Assembly: GCA_020629635.1 (NCBI GenBank)
Contig: JAHDCX010000009.1
Span: 62,001-126,000 of the forward strand
Direction of reading: 5' to 3'
Origin: Acidimicrobiales bacterium
Lineage (GTDB): Bacteria; Actinomycetota; Acidimicrobiia; Acidimicrobiales; SHLQ01
Length of the DNA stretch: 64,000 bases
The translations under genes were made by a program, and so were the position numbers. The notes below the pieces were generated by a model. That model was given only the letters and a program-made list of their open reading frames with translations, was not told the DNA's origin and searched no databases. Below, one piece after another: positions 41,700 through 49,546 of the stretch; position 1 is the stretch's first letter, and each line of letters starts with the position of its first letter.

Positions 41700-44000
41700 C
41701 TACTTGCGAGCCATGGCGTGGAGAATGGCTCGTTCGACCTCGGCGAGATGTGCCGGGTCCTCGAGCTTGTTGCCGTCGGCCGTCACGTAGAACGCGTCGA
41801 TGACCTCGTCGCCGATCGTCTGGATCCGAGCGGTCGAGATGCCGATCTTCAGCTCCGCCAGGGCGCGAGCGATCCGATACAGCAAGCCGATCTGGTCTCG
41901 CCCGGTCACCTCCACCACCGTGGCGACGTGACTCGTCGCGTTGTCGACCGTCACGGATGGCACGATGCGTTTCGCCGATTGCCGCTTCATCGACCGCGCG
42001 TAGGTTGCCCGTCGATCGTCGACCCGCGCGTCGAGCGCAAGTCGACCCTTCGTCCCCAGCTCCAGTTGCTCGATGAGCCGGCCAGCATCGAACTCGTTCG
42101 TGTGGACGGTGAACTCGCTCAGCGCCATGCCGTCCTCGGTGTGGGCGGCGGCGCGGACGATGTCGAGTCCGTTGAGGGTGAGCACGCCGGCGACGCGGCT
42201 GAAGGCGCCGGCCCGGTCCCGTTGCACGACCGTGACGGTGCGCTCGTCGATGTCGGCAGCAAATACCCCACCGTTCATCAACGCTCGTTGTTTGGGTCCG
42301 GGGAATCGACGTCCGACGACGGCCTGTGGGTCTGCCCCCGACAACACATCGTCGACGCGTTGCACCAGCAGGTTCACGAGGTCGGCCTTCGAACGGTTCC
42401 AGGCGGCAGGACCGGTGGCGACCGAATCCGCTTCGGTGAGTGCGGCGAGCAAGACGAGGAAGTCGACGGATCGAACCGCGTCGGCGACGGTGCGGATGGT
42501 GCCGTCGTCGTCGAGGTCACGCCGAGTCGCGACATCGGGCAGGAGGAGGTGGTGGCGGCACATGTCGACGAGCGTCTCGACGTCGGCTGGTGGGTACCCC
42601 ATCCGTGCCGCGATGGCGGCGATCAACTCGACTCCCACGTCGGTGTGATCGCCGGGATACCCCTTGCCGATGTCGTGGAGGAGGGCGCCGACGACGAGCA
42701 GATCGGGCCGGGCGACACGGTCGACGATCGACGACGCCTCCGCGGCCGCCTCGAGCAGGTGACGATCGACGGTGAACCGGTGATAGTCGTTGCGTTGGGG
42801 TCGACTGCGGCACGGCTCCCATTCGGGGATCATCCGAGACATCAGCCCAACACGATCGAATGCCTCGATCACCGCAATCGCCGGTCGGCCGTAGCCGAGC
42901 AGTTCGGCAAACGCCGAGCGCATCGAGTCGGTCCACGGCGTCGGCGGTGCTGGAGTCTCCGGGAGCAGTCGTAGCGTCCGGCGTTCGATGAAGGCTCGAT
43001 GGCGTGCGGCGACCAACGCCACCTGGAACGGAAGTTCGGGATCGCTCAGATCGGCGTCATCGGTGATGCGCAACAGTCCGCCATCGAGCACGATCCCACC
43101 GTCGAGCGCCTGGGGCGCAGACACCGGATCGCGGAGCGACCGATCGACCCAGAACCATGCGCCGTCGCTCGCCCAAGCGATCGCACGTGCCGCGGCGGAG
43201 ATGTCCGCCATCAGCTCGTCTGCGGTCGAGTACCCGAGCGCAGCCGCGACGTCGTCCTGAAAGTCGAGCGCAAGACGGTCGGTCGCTCGGCTCGTGACCC
43301 GATGCAGGGCGATCCGTGCGCGGAGGATGACCTCGCGGTCATCCGCGATCGTCTCGAGATCCGGGTCCTGACCGAGCACTCCGGTGGCCCGAGCCCAAAC
43401 AAGCGCATTCGTGTCTCGAAGCCCGCCACGCCCGTTCTTCAGGTCGGGGTGCAGCAGAAAGGCCACCTCGCCGTTGGCGTCGTGCATACCGGAGAGACGT
43501 TCGGACAACGCCATGGCGTTGTCCGCAGCCGCTTCCCGCCACTGCGATGCGGCCGCGACGGCGAGGTCGAGTGCGAGCGATTCGTCGCCGACGAGATGGC
43601 GGACGGACAGGAGCGCGGTCGCGGTGTCGAGATCGGTGCGGGCGAGTTTGCAGAGGCCGTCGATCGTGTCGACTCGTTGCCCGAGCTTCAGGCCCGAGTC
43701 CCACATCGGGTACCAGACCCGTTCGGCGAAGTCTTGATGTTCGGCCTCCGGGGTGTGCACGAGCACCAGGTCGAGATCGCTGTGTGGCGCCATCTCTCGG
43801 CGGCCATATCCGCCGACGGCAACGAGCGCGACACCGTCGGGGACTCCAAGGCTCTCTGCGACTGCCCGAACCCAGTCGTCGAGTCGCTCCGTGTGCGCTT
43901 CGGCGAACGCCGTTCCCTGCAACGCGGCATCGTCGAGGAGGTCGGATCGGTCGAGGACGGGAGCGGGCGCCGAAGTCACCGTCCCATCATGCCTGTCCAC
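41700..44000 (-). CDS. glnD: [Protein-PII] uridylyltransferase / uridylyl-removing enzyme
   Basis: 766 residues. The nucleotidyltransferase part has VGGYGRREMAPHSDLDLVLVH with the catalytic D-x-D. The HD hydrolase part has VVGALLHDIGKGYPGDH. Two C-terminal ACT domains contain VVQRDRAGAFSRVAGVL and VVEVTGRDQIGLLYRIARALAEL. GlnD senses glutamine and adds or removes UMP on PII proteins, controlling nitrogen assimilation; in actinobacteria it can adenylylate instead. The start at 44000 overlaps the upstream gene by 14 bases; a GTG at 43979 is an alternative. No PII or amtB gene is near. Confidence 0.9.
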   Translation of the reverse strand: MDRHDGTVTSAPAPVLDRSDLLDDAALQGTAFAEAHTERLDDWVRAVAESLGVPDGVALVAVGGYGRREMAPHSDLDLVLVHTPEAEHQDFAERVWYPMWDSGLKLGQRVDTIDGLCKLARTDLDTATALLSVRHLVGDESLALDLAVAAASQWREAAADNAMALSERLSGMHDANGEVAFLLHPDLKNGRGGLRDTNALVWARATGVLGQDPDLETIADDREVILRARIALHRVTSRATDRLALDFQDDVAAALGYSTADELMADISAAARAIAWASDGAWFWVDRSLRDPVSAPQALDGGIVLDGGLLRITDDADLSDPELPFQVALVAARHRAFIERRTLRLLPETPAPPTPWTDSMRSAFAELLGYGRPAIAVIEAFDRVGLMSRMIPEWEPCRSRPQRNDYHRFTVDRHLLEAAAEASSIVDRVARPDLLVVGALLHDIGKGYPGDHTDVGVELIAAIAARMGYPPADVETLVDMCRHHLLLPDVATRRDLDDDGTIRTVADAVRSVDFLVLLAALTEADSVATGPAAWNRSKADLVNLLVQRVDDVLSGADPQAVVGRRFPGPKQRALMNGGVFAADIDERTVTVVQRDRAGAFSRVAGVLTLNGLDIVRAAAHTEDGMALSEFTVHTNEFDAGRLIEQLELGTKGRLALDARVDDRRATYARSMKRQSAKRIVPSVTVDNATSHVATVVEVTGRDQIGLLYRIARALAELKIGISTARIQTIGDEVIDAFYVTADGNKLEDPAHLAEVERAILHAMARK

Positions 44001-44454
44001 CGTCGGTCTCGGCTCGCCGGCGGAGGTGGAGATGCGCCTTGGCTGCTCCCCAGGCGATGCCCGCCTCGTGGGTCCGTGGCCCGAGGTCCGCGAAGGTCAT
44101 CGGCCCGAGGCCGTAGCGGTCGTCAGGGCGAAGCTCGATGTCCATCGCATCTCGCGTGGGTGGGGTGACTCCGAGCTCGTCGAACCGTGCGGTCAATGGA
44201 TGCGTGGCGCTCCGAAGGCGTTCGAGTGGACCGCTCAGCGGTTCGGCGGGATCGGCCGAGACGAGGACCTCGAGACGAGTCACCGCGTCGGCGACGACAC
44301 GATCGATGGCCTGCTCAGTACCCGGGTCGGGCGCATCGCCGGTCAGGCGACGAACGAGAGCGGCGCACCGGCCGGGCAGCTCGGCGCGAACAGCATCCAC
44401 GAGCGCCTCCCCGTACTGACGGTACGCCGCGAGGTCGTCCGCTGAGTCCCTCAT
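43987..44454 (-). CDS. Uncharacterised 155-residue protein upstream of glnD
   Basis: Begins MRDSADDLAAYRQYGEALVDAV, and is Ala- and Arg-rich, probably all helical (RCAALVRRLTGDAPDPGTEQAIDRVV). The C-terminus is LGPRTHEAGIAWGAAKAHLHLRRRAE. No family recognised and no membrane segment. It overlaps glnD by 14 bases and is likely translated with it; a nitrogen-related role would be inference. Codon usage is gene-like. Confidence 0.55.
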   Translation of the reverse strand: MRDSADDLAAYRQYGEALVDAVRAELPGRCAALVRRLTGDAPDPGTEQAIDRVVADAVTRLEVLVSADPAEPLSGPLERLRSATHPLTARFDELGVTPPTRDAMDIELRPDDRYGLGPMTFADLGPRTHEAGIAWGAAKAHLHLRRRAETDGGQA

Positions 44455-44482
44455 GCACTCGACCTCCGTGCGAGCCTGTCGT

Positions 44483-44974
44483 ATGCGTCCGCAGCGTATC
44501 GAGCCAGGTCCGGGGCAGGAGTCCGTCTGGGATTATCCGAGACCTCCTCGAATCGACGAGTCGTCCGAGCACATCACCGTTTCACGACTCGGCGTCACAC
44601 TGATCGACACGACACGGGCGCAACGGATCCTGGAGACCTCCCAGCCTCCGGCGTACTACTTCGACCCTGCCGATGTCCGAATGGACTTGTTGACCCCGTC
44701 GCTCGCCCGAAGCTTCTGCGAATGGAAGGGCGAGGCGACGTACTTCGATTTGGCGTTGCCTGATCTCGTGGTCGAACAGGTCGCGTGGACCTACCCGTCG
44801 CCGAGCGAACCCTTCGCCTCGATCGCCGGCCATCTGGCGTTCTACGCCCAGAAGCTCGATTGTGTCGTCGACGGCGAGGCCGTCGACGCGAATGAGGGCA
44901 CCTTCTACGGCGGCTGGATCACGTCCAAAGTCGTCGGCCCATTCAAGGGTGGCCCTGGATCGCTGTGGTGGTGA
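44483..44974 (+). CDS. DUF427 family protein
   Basis: 163 residues from the ATG at 44483 (MRPQRIEPGPGQESVWDYPRPPRI). The DUF427 signature is clear: PPAYYFDPADVRMDLL, SFCEWKGEATYFDLAL, VAWTYPSPSEPFASIAGHLAFYAQKLD, and VDGEAV. The fold is a double-psi-like beta barrel of unknown function, common in actinobacteria and others. It is divergent from the unknown gene upstream of glnD and convergent with the sortase-like surface protein. No enzymatic role is known. Confidence 0.88.
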   Translation: MRPQRIEPGPGQESVWDYPRPPRIDESSEHITVSRLGVTLIDTTRAQRILETSQPPAYYFDPADVRMDLLTPSLARSFCEWKGEATYFDLALPDLVVEQVAWTYPSPSEPFASIAGHLAFYAQKLDCVVDGEAVDANEGTFYGGWITSKVVGPFKGGPGSLWW

Positions 44975-46006
44975 TCAGTCGAGAACGAAGAACTCGTCCC
45001 GACGAATCCAGCTGAGCATCAGCCCGCCGATGCCGACGAGAACGAGCGCAAGTCCAAGTACTCGATTCGTGAACGGGGTGGCGCCGGTCCGAGCGAGCTC
45101 TTGAACACCGGCGACCTCGGTCGCGACGGTGGTGGTCGTTTCCGCGGCGGTCGTGGTGCTGGATTCGACGGTCGTCGTCGTCCCGGGTGCGGCGGTGGTC
45201 GTCGTTGTTGTTGCGACGGTGGTCGCGGGCGCCGCCGTGGTGGTTGGTGCAGTCGTCGTCGGGGCCGCCGCCGTCGTCGTCGTCGTCGTGGTTTGGTCGT
45301 TGCCGGAGCTCTCGTCCACCGTCGTCGTGGGCGCCGTGATACTCGCGGCCGATCCGTCGGCCGTGGGCGGCGGTGCGACCGAGGTGGTCGTCGTCGTACT
45401 GGTGGTCGTCGTTGTCGAGGTGGTCGGGCATTCGGTCGACCCGGTGAGATCCTCCACGAGATCGCCCACAAGCGACTCATCGCAGGACGTAGGGTCGGTT
45501 GCGCCGTCCGTACCGTCGCCGGTCTGGGCGAGCACCGTGAAGGCAATGCAGGTCGGGCTGACCGAGTTGATGCCTCCGACGCCGAGATGTTGGAGCTGCA
45601 CCGACGAGATGTCGGCGTCGATGACCTGCTGGTCGAAGGTGGTCACGTTCGCCTGGACGTCGTCGGGTAGGTCGGCCGTGAACGGCGATGTCCAACCCGT
45701 ATCGGCGAGGATCCGCCACTGTTCCTGCGTCTGTGAGACCTGATCGACGCCGTGCACATCGAACGACGCTGCCTGGATTCGGTAGGTCCCGGCGGGAAGC
45801 TGGAGCGGCAAGGACCCCGAGAGCCGTTGGCCATCGAGATTCGCCAACCGCACCCCGGTCGTGTCGATCACGATGTCGCCAACACAGGGGCCGCTGCTCT
45901 GGGCACCCGCAGCGACGACGAGACCCGTACCGACGAGCGAGGCAGACGCCGCAACGAGGGTCAGGCCCACCGCTCGGCGCAGGACACGTCGCGCAATTTG
46001 GCTCAT
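44975..46006 (-). CDS. Thr-rich surface protein with LARTG sortase-like signal (paralogue 1)
   Basis: 343 residues. An N-terminal signal peptide (RRAVGLTLVAASASLVGTGLVVAAGAQS) precedes a domain of about 150 residues: PAGTYRIQAASFDVHG, TDTG-like ADTGWTSPF, TTFDQQVIDADISSVQLQHLGV, and NSVSPTCIAFTV. Then come about 100 residues rich in Thr (TTTTTSTTTTTS, TTTAAPTTTAPT), a spacer or glycosylated stalk. The end is ELARTG-ATPFTNR, a hydrophobic helix and WIRRDE, a sorting-signal layout with A in place of P. A close relative is at 47056. No sortase gene is in the window. Function unknown. Confidence 0.75.
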   Translation of the reverse strand: MSQIARRVLRRAVGLTLVAASASLVGTGLVVAAGAQSSGPCVGDIVIDTTGVRLANLDGQRLSGSLPLQLPAGTYRIQAASFDVHGVDQVSQTQEQWRILADTGWTSPFTADLPDDVQANVTTFDQQVIDADISSVQLQHLGVGGINSVSPTCIAFTVLAQTGDGTDGATDPTSCDESLVGDLVEDLTGSTECPTTSTTTTTSTTTTTSVAPPPTADGSAASITAPTTTVDESSGNDQTTTTTTTAAAPTTTAPTTTAAPATTVATTTTTTAAPGTTTTVESSTTTAAETTTTVATEVAGVQELARTGATPFTNRVLGLALVLVGIGGLMLSWIRRDEFFVLD

Positions 46007-46039
46007 CTGGTCGGTTCCATCTCTCGGTAGATTCGATTC

Positions 46040-46113
46040 GGGCCGCTAGCTCATCGGGTTAGAGCAGGGGACTTTTAATCCCAAGGTGCCGGGTTCGAGT
46101 CCCGGGCGGCCTA
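46040..46113 (+). tRNA. tRNA-Lys (anticodon TTT)
   Basis: A 74-base cloverleaf. Acceptor GGGCCGC pairs with GCGGCCT (one G-T at the end), with discriminator A at 46113. The D-arm is GCTC-ATCGGGTTA-GAGC. The anticodon loop is CTTTTAA with anticodon TTT on the stem GGGGA/TCCCA, whose outermost pair is mismatched. The T-arm is CCGGG-TTCGAGT-CCCGG. No CCA is encoded. It stands between two leftward surface-protein genes and reads the other way. A 6-bp hairpin follows 12 bases later. Confidence 0.9.
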
Positions 46114-46125
46114 CGACAATTCCGT

Positions 46126-46140
46126 GCGGCCTGGGGCCGC
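46126..46140 (+). terminator. Hairpin after tRNA-Lys
   Basis: GCGGCC-TGG-GGCCGC forms a perfect 6-bp GC stem with a 3-base loop, 12 bases downstream of the tRNA end. There is no T-run. It lies just before the stop of the leftward RTX-type gene and could serve transcripts of either strand. Confidence 0.4.
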
Positions 46141-46145
46141 GGACA

Positions 46146-46853
46146 TCACTTCGGATTGGCGACCAGCTCGGTCAGCTCACAGCTCGCGAGGAACGTGGCG
46201 AAGTTGGTGTCGGGGTCGATGCAGCGATCATTGTTCGGGCCGCCGATGAGGCGATCGGAATGACGACCGCCGTAGAGGGTGTCGTCACCCGACATACCTG
46301 CGACTCGGTCCTTCCGGTTCTCGCCGAAGAGAATGTCGTCGCCACTTCCGCCGTAGAGCCGGTCGTTCCCTTCGCCGCCGAAGATCACGTCGTTCTTTGC
46401 GTTGCCGAAGAGCGTGTCGATGCCATCGGAACCGATGATCGTGTCGTTGCCCGAGTCGCCGTAGATCAGATCGTTTCCGCCTTCACCGTTGATCCGGTCG
46501 CGGCCGAAGTTGCCGAAGATGACGTCGTTGCCGCCGCCGCCACAGATGACGTCACTTCCGCCACCCGCACGAATGAGATCGTGGCCGGGCGAGCCGAGGA
46601 TGACGCGTGGCGTCGGATCATCAGAGAAATCGGTGGTCGTCTGCGTGTCCTGAATTCGACCGCGCCGCTCGGGATCGAGCTCGGTCACTTCACCATTCAG
46701 CTCGATGACGTGTGTCGGCGTGAAGCTCTCCCCGTTCACGACGCAGGGCCGCACCGCGGTCTGCGCATTGACGGTCGTCGTCGAGAGGACCGTCGCGCCG
46801 AGCGCCAACACGCCAGCGAGCGCCAGCCACCGAACTGCCTTGATCGAACGCAT
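46146..46853 (-). CDS. Secreted protein with RTX-type nonapeptide (calcium-binding) repeats
   Basis: 235 residues from the ATG at 46853 (MRSIKAVRWLALAGVLALGATVLSTTTVNAQ), with a Sec-type signal peptide. About 14 consecutive nonapeptides of the G-G-x-G-x-D-x-(L/I/V)-x kind follow (GGGGNDVIF, GEGGNDLIY, GGSGDDILF). Such repeats form a parallel beta roll that binds calcium. The tail (PDTNFATFLASCELTELV) has a second cysteine pairing possibly with C43 or C107. It is a small, simple member without an enzyme domain, and no type I secretion genes are seen. It lies between the two paralogous Thr-rich surface proteins. Confidence 0.85.
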   Translation of the reverse strand: MRSIKAVRWLALAGVLALGATVLSTTTVNAQTAVRPCVVNGESFTPTHVIELNGEVTELDPERRGRIQDTQTTTDFSDDPTPRVILGSPGHDLIRAGGGSDVICGGGGNDVIFGNFGRDRINGEGGNDLIYGDSGNDTIIGSDGIDTLFGNAKNDVIFGGEGNDRLYGGSGDDILFGENRKDRVAGMSGDDTLYGGRHSDRLIGGPNNDRCIDPDTNFATFLASCELTELVANPK

Positions 46854-46975
46854 TTTGTGTCGACTCCCTCGAGAACACGGACGGCCACGCACCGACCGAG
46901 GACGCCTCCAGTGGTACCAGTGTCCTGCGCATCGGAGCAAGAGGGGCGGCGAGGTGCCGTCCGGACGCGCAACGA

Positions 46976-47000
46976 CCCCCGGGTTCCCGCTTCCCGGGGG
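46976..47000 (-). terminator. Perfect 8-bp hairpin (second of a pair)
   Basis: CCCCCGGG, a 9-base loop, then CCCGGGGG between the leftward gene at 47056 and the RTX-type gene. It follows the 47016-47039 hairpin in transcription order. No T-run. It probably ends or insulates the upstream transcript. Confidence 0.45.
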
Positions 47001-47015
47001 CCGCTACGGCTTGTT

Positions 47016-47039
47016 GGCGACCGGAACGATCCGGTCGCC
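47016..47039 (-). terminator. Perfect 9-bp hairpin after the LALTG surface-protein gene
   Basis: GGCGACCGG, a 6-base loop AACGAT, and CCGGTCGCC lie 17 bases after the stop of the gene ending at 47056. Stem and placement suit a terminator. There is no U-tract, as is usual in high-GC actinobacteria. Confidence 0.55.
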
Positions 47040-47055
47040 GGTTCTTGACCTTTGG

Positions 47056-47991
47056 TCAGTCTTCGCTGCGACGGGCAGCGATCACTGCGGCACCGCCGGC
47101 GAGCGTCAACGCTGCGCCGACGAGACCCAGCGAAGCGCTGATGTCGCCAGCGCCTGTGAGTGCGAGCTCGGCAGGCGCCGTCGAGGCTGCGGTCGTCGTC
47201 GTGGTCGGCGCCGCAGTGGTCGTGGTGGTCAACGCACCCGCAGCGATCTCGGCGGTCGTCGTCGGAGCCTCCGTCGTCGTCTCCGGAGCGGCCGTCGTCG
47301 TCGGGGCGGCCGTGGTGGTGGTTTCACCCGAGCTGTCGTCGGTCGCCGGAGCGGTGGTCTCCGGTGCCGCGGTCGTCGTCTCGGCCGCCGTCGTCGTCGG
47401 AGCCTCGGTCGTGGTCTCGGGAGCTGCGGTCGTCGTCGGCGCTTCGGTCGTGGTCGGCGCCGCAGTGGTGGTCGTCTCGACCGGCACGGGCTCGAGCCCG
47501 ATGCACAACGGGTGCACGGAGTTGTTCAGGTTGATTCCGGGGTGCTCGTGATAGAGCGTGATCGTCGTGAAGTCGCCCGGCACGACCTGACCCGAGAAAG
47601 TGTCGATGGTCGAGTTGGCCGGCGATGCGTCGGTCGTGAGCGGCGACGAGTAGCCGCTGTCGGTCGTGAAGTACCAGCGCTCGTTGACCTGATCGGGGTA
47701 GTCGGTGTCACCGAACCACGAGGCGATGCGGACGGTGTAGGTGCCGGCAGGCGCGGAGAACGAGTACGGACCCCGAACCGTGTTGCCGGTGTCGGTGAGC
47801 ACCATGGAGGCGTCGAACTGAATCGAGTACTCCATGTCGGCACAGAACTGGTCAGACGGCCGGGTGAGGGGGTCACTCGACGAGTCGAAGGCGAGGCCCT
47901 CGGGCGGAGAGCTCTCCCCGGTGCATGCGGCAACCAGCATCGTCATACCGGCGATCACGGCGACCATGCCTTTGCGGGTCTTGGCGAACAT
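47056..47991 (-). CDS. Thr-rich surface protein with LALTG sortase-like signal (paralogue 2)
   Basis: 311 residues from the ATG at 47991 (MFAKTRKGMVAVIAG). The signal region ends MTMLVAACTGESS, a lipobox (LVAAC). A domain homologous to that of 44975..46006 follows: PAGTYTVRIASWFGD, TTDSGYSSPL, DTFSGQVVPGDFTTITLYHEHPG and NSVHPLCIGL. Then there are about 110 residues of TTTAAPTTTEAPTTT type. The end is LALTG, a 20-residue hydrophobic helix and ARRSED, a sorting-signal layout. It therefore appears to carry both a lipid-anchor and a wall-anchor signal. Function unknown. Confidence 0.75.
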   Translation of the reverse strand: MFAKTRKGMVAVIAGMTMLVAACTGESSPPEGLAFDSSSDPLTRPSDQFCADMEYSIQFDASMVLTDTGNTVRGPYSFSAPAGTYTVRIASWFGDTDYPDQVNERWYFTTDSGYSSPLTTDASPANSTIDTFSGQVVPGDFTTITLYHEHPGINLNNSVHPLCIGLEPVPVETTTTAAPTTTEAPTTTAAPETTTEAPTTTAAETTTAAPETTAPATDDSSGETTTTAAPTTTAAPETTTEAPTTTAEIAAGALTTTTTAAPTTTTTAASTAPAELALTGAGDISASLGLVGAALTLAGGAAVIAARRSED

Positions 47992-48108
47992 GTGGCACTT
48001 CCTGAAGGATCGGGCACGAGTCGAAGCCGTGCGTCGTTCCTCCTGTGATCGGCAGAACCGGGCAGGTCTCAAGGATCTTCCGCTGGGTCATCTGACCCGG
48101 GATCACCT

Positions 48109-49449
48109 TCAGTTGCAGCTCGCCGTGGCCACGCCTTCGCAGGCGATCGCCGGCGCGAGGTCGGCCAGGCCGTCGCAGAGCGACACGTCTCGGAGCGCCA
48201 TCACCCGAACGAAGGACTCATCGATCGTCGCCTGGCTCAATCGACCGGTGTTCACCGCGTCGACGATGCGATCGATCGTTGGTTCGACGTCCTGCAGTCG
48301 ACCGAGCATCACGAGATCGTTCCCCGCGTCGAGGGCAAGCTCTGCAGCTTCGACTCCGCCGTACTGGTTCGTGATTGCGTCCATGTTGAGCGCATCGGTC
48401 ATGACCACCCCGTCGAACCCGAGATCGGTTCGCAAGAGCCCGTCGATCGCCGCGGGCGAAAGGGTGGCGGGTCGTCCGTCGGTGAGGCCCGGCACGACGA
48501 GGTGTCCGACCATCACGGGCGAGTCGACCTGGGCGAGCGCATCACGGAAGGGCTGCAGATCCGACGTGAGCTCGGCAAGCGGTGGAAGCGTGGGCAGACC
48601 GGTGTGTGAGTCCGTCGCCGCGCCATGGCCCGGGAAGTGCTTGATGGTGGGCGTGAGACCGGCGTCGAGGATGCCCTGGGCTGTCGCGACCACGAAGTCG
48701 GTCACGACGGTGGGGTCGGCGCCGAACGAGCGATCACGGATGAACGGGCCAGTGTCGAGGTCGGCGACCGGAGCGAGATTCATCGTGAAACCGAGCGTGC
48801 CGATCCGTTCCGCATGGGTGCGCGCCAGCTGACGAGCGCCGGAGGCGTTTCGTTCTGCGGCGACGGTTCGGGCCGAATCGAGGACGCCGACGAGACCGTC
48901 GAGACGTTGCACCCGTCCGCCTTCCTCGTCCACAGCCACGATCGGTGACGGAATCGCGCTCGACGCGGAGAACGTCGCGATGTCGTCGACAACCGTCGCA
49001 TCCGGTGCACCGAGGACCACCACGCCACCGAGGCTGCCGTCAGCGGCGAGTCTCGTCGCCTCACCAAACTCACTCTGGACCATGACGGGAAACAGGAGTT
49101 GACCGATCCGGACTCGATGAGGAATGGCATCGATGCAGCTCTCGATGGCTTCGAGTTGGGTCATCGGTGCCGTCGTGGCCACGGTTGTCGTGGTTGGCGC
49201 GACCGTCGTCGTGGTCGTTGTCGTCGTCGAGGTGGTCGTTGTGACACGGTCCTCGCCCACCTCAAGCGAGGTTGTGGACACGATGTCGTTGGCGTCAGCT
49301 GCCGCGGCGTCGTTGGCGTCAGCTGCCGCGGCGTCGTTGGCGTCAGCTGCCGCGCCAACGGACTCGACCTCGGGACTTGCCGAAGCACATCCCGCACCGA
49401 AAATGGTCAGCACGCTCAACGCGACGCGGGTCGGAGTGAGGCGCTGCAT
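48109..49449 (-). CDS. Glycoside hydrolase family 3 protein, NagZ-like lipoprotein
   Basis: 446 residues from the ATG at 49449 (MQRLTPTRVALSVLTIFGAGCASAS), a lipobox (FGAGC). A short linker holds the ADANDAAA repeat (three copies) and a Thr-rich stretch. The GH3 barrel starts about residue 110 with RIGQLLFPVMVQ. Signatures include VAVDEEGGRVQRLDG, the catalytic His loop TIKHFPGHGAATDSHTGLP and the nucleophile Asp in GFDGVVMTDALNMDAI. NagZ-type enzymes remove beta-N-acetylglucosamine from peptidoglycan fragments. The anchor puts it outside the membrane, where it could trim cell wall or glycans. Confidence 0.88.
   Translation of the reverse strand: MQRLTPTRVALSVLTIFGAGCASASPEVESVGAAADANDAAAADANDAAAADANDIVSTTSLEVGEDRVTTTTSTTTTTTTTVAPTTTTVATTAPMTQLEAIESCIDAIPHRVRIGQLLFPVMVQSEFGEATRLAADGSLGGVVVLGAPDATVVDDIATFSASSAIPSPIVAVDEEGGRVQRLDGLVGVLDSARTVAAERNASGARQLARTHAERIGTLGFTMNLAPVADLDTGPFIRDRSFGADPTVVTDFVVATAQGILDAGLTPTIKHFPGHGAATDSHTGLPTLPPLAELTSDLQPFRDALAQVDSPVMVGHLVVPGLTDGRPATLSPAAIDGLLRTDLGFDGVVMTDALNMDAITNQYGGVEAAELALDAGNDLVMLGRLQDVEPTIDRIVDAVNTGRLSQATIDESFVRVMALRDVSLCDGLADLAPAIACEGVATASCN
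49285..49355. repeat. Tandem 24-bp repeat (3 copies) in the GH3 gene
   Basis: Three exact copies of a 24-base unit start at 49285, 49309 and 49333, encoding ADANDAAA on the minus strand. It lies in the linker between the lipobox and the Thr-rich stretch, where length changes should be tolerated. Slippage-prone array inside a gene, not intergenic. Confidence 0.9.
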
Positions 49450-49546
49450 GGCGCTGAACGGTAGTCGAGCCACGCCGAGACTCGACCCCGGCCAACGACG
49501 AGAAGGCGTTTCGTGACGTCCGACACAGCTGATCTACACTGCGCGC

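Noticed and set aside
44455-44482. Longer start for the DUF427 gene at 44453
   Set aside because: The extra ten residues match no family member, and that start lies at the start codon of the divergent gene.
45101-45670. Simple-sequence DNA (ACG/ACC runs) as a non-coding microsatellite
   Set aside because: The runs are in frame with Thr codons in the stalk of the surface protein, so they are coding low-complexity sequence.
46040-46113. Integration site of a mobile element at tRNA-Lys
   Set aside because: No integrase gene and no second copy of the tRNA 3' end were seen in the window.
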